From Methanobacteriota archaeon (GTDB taxonomy: Archaea > Methanobacteriota > Methanobacteria > Methanobacteriales > Methanobacteriaceae), in NCBI GenBank assembly GCA_023434825.1, contig JAEYSH010000024.1, positions 1 through 34,306 of the forward strand: a DNA stretch of 34,306 nt, read 5' to 3'. The translations under genes and the position numbers were made by a program. The notes under the pieces are model-generated. The model was not told the DNA's origin. It ran no database searches and saw only the letters and a program-made list of their open reading frames with translations. Positions 34,101-34,306 of this stretch are shown here, one piece after another; the first letter of the stretch is position 1, and each line of letters starts with the position of its first letter.

Positions 34101-34306
34101 CAATGGAAAAAAGGTTTAAATGCATTAAATGAATTTAAATTCATATGCAAAGACGGGTCAACTTTCTGGACTTTATTTGCTGCAAGCCCTGTAATAGATA
34201 ATAATGGTAAACATAGGGGGACAATTGGTGTAATTACAGATATCAACGCACGTAAAGGTGTTGAAAAAGCCTTAATAGAAAGGGAACGGATTTCTAAGTC
34301 TATTTT
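31143..34306 (+). CDS. Large multi-PAS/GAF sensor protein (cut by window edge)
   Basis: From the ATG at 31143 the frame stays open to the window end, at least 1054 residues. An N-terminal coiled coil (about 1-75) is followed by PAS domains at about 80-196, 206-316, 330-443 and 450-561. A coiled-coil linker (565-612) leads to a GAF domain at about 613-781 (MVWIGFVEEDENKTVRPVAY, GPTGTAILTEKP). Two further PAS domains lie at about 798-916 and 926-1035. PAC endings are visible (GIARDINEHKQAE, GFTRDITQRKKAE, ITTFDITERKKAE). No transmembrane helix is visible, so it senses cytoplasmic signals. A C-terminal histidine kinase is likely but outside the window. A TCTGGGGG ribosome site favours this start over the in-frame ATGs at 31122 and 31125. 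Confidence 0.88.
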   Translation, partial: MSSQLDGLYNRLFRHIEKLTDFKSKNKNLQDVHDLIMELQKFQVEIEMENEELHNALEKLNNEIEKSDQSQIDLSGDQNLLESIIEGTSDAIYVKDLKGRYLLFNSTAEEITGKKSSEVLGKDDTFLFSPDEAKIVMAKDFSVMNDGTEQTYEETITTASGEKRTYLSTKGPLIDDNANIIGLFGIARDINEHKQAEIALKESEERYYSLFRNNQAVMLLIEPKTGKIVDSNPAANSFYGYSREELLQKNIKDINISDEKNVSSQMRKAESGQKRHFIFKHKLANGKIKDVSVYTGPINFGNEKLLYSIVNDITEQKSAEDALKKSEKRYRSIIENMQDGFFRLDKEGKIIMASPSMAKMYGFGSSQEMIGLTAVPLYKNIEDREQVMEELNKEGKLDDYEVEAVRGNESFWASVNAQFYYDDQSQIQGIEGFTRDITQRKKAEEELKQRSALLDISYEAIFSWEYDNGILSWNKGAERLYGFSKNETIGKVSHALLKTKFPIEFNEFMEELYNEKMWTGELVHTTKNGSKIIVESRHQLIQDSSGKTIVIETNRDITKRKKAEIQLKDSLNQTQQLAEELEVSNEELIATADELKVANEELRDQGETLIRLNRTLRALSDSDYAMMHAEDEAKYLDEVCRIIMEDCGYAMVWIGFVEEDENKTVRPVAYCGFDESYIENLNITLKDTERGRGPTGTAILTEKPYICRNMLNDPNFEPWREEAIKRGYASSLVVPLIADNKKLGAISIYSTEPDSFLNEEAELLAELANDLAFGITNLRLQAAHEKAEKELYENEKKLRTLFEILPIGVSIIDKNRNVVYENPALERILDISKKGFVQKSYEKRQYIKSDGTSVPDEEFPSVKAFKENKSVENIEMGIVKEDNSIIWTNVSAIPLSFSDWNILITTFDITERKKAEKELEESEERYRLILETANSGVFLLDAENKIKYLNQRTMQLVGYSAHEMLDINLQQFLDTKGQKNAHKLMKQWKKGLNALNEFKFICKDGSTFWTLFAASPVIDNNGKHRGTIGVITDINARKGVEKALIERERISKSI

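Noticed and set aside
1..34306. CRISPR arrays, tRNA or rRNA genes, insertion sequences, prophage genes
   Set aside because: I looked for regularly spaced repeats, cloverleaf-like GC-rich segments, transposase motifs and phage structural genes and saw none.

Overview
The window looks like the chromosome of a methanogenic archaeon of the order Methanobacteriales, most likely the genus Methanobacterium. The DNA is AT-rich. TATA boxes of the TTTATATA type precede several genes, and many starts carry GGAGG or GGTGA ribosome sites. There is a six-gene pyruvate:ferredoxin oxidoreductase operon in the porCDABEF order known from Methanothermobacter, together with a TtuA/NcsA-type tRNA thiolase, an archaeal DHPS-like protein, a DUF89 protein and very large PAS/GAF sensory proteins. 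I see no tRNA, rRNA, CRISPR array, transposase or phage gene.

Region 1 (1-20.4 kb) is an accessory, membrane-centred stretch. It opens with the start of a PAS sensor protein (minus strand, cut by the window edge). Next come a double PRC-barrel protein, a DUF308/HdeD-like membrane protein, an AI-2E family transporter and a two-HKD phospholipase D-like protein. A minus-strand gene run follows: K+-channel-like protein, DHA2 MFS exporter, CPA1-type cation/proton antiporter. Then come three more DUF308 proteins with a GAP/SfLAP-family transporter, a DUF2238-like membrane protein with a 49-residue membrane peptide, and a second MFS plus K+-channel pair. The stretch ends with a plus-strand set of small domain proteins (SHOCT, YbjQ, a TM-YbjQ-PRC fusion, a free PRC barrel, two membrane-anchored coiled-coil proteins) and a 52-residue membrane peptide on the other strand. 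The mix of ion channels, exporters, HdeD-like proteins, PRC barrels and YbjQ proteins suggests a role in envelope or ion stress, but that is inference.

Region 2 (19.6-22 kb) is transitional: an LpxH-like metallophosphoesterase, an AhpD-like carboxymuconolactone decarboxylase-family protein with a membrane tail, a probable frameshifted remnant, small membrane ORFs, and a gene-poor AT-rich stretch with nested inverted repeats.

Region 3 (22-30.8 kb) is core metabolism. The por operon (minus) makes or uses acetyl-CoA with reduced ferredoxin. Divergently oriented are a DHPS-like protein, a tRNA 2-thiolation enzyme with a ThiS/MoaD-like sulfur carrier directly behind it, a site-2 protease and a DUF89 protein.

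Region 4 (30.8 kb to the end) holds a GC-rich 74-bp inverted-repeat element in an otherwise empty spacer. After it comes a very long multi-PAS/GAF sensor protein that runs off the window edge.
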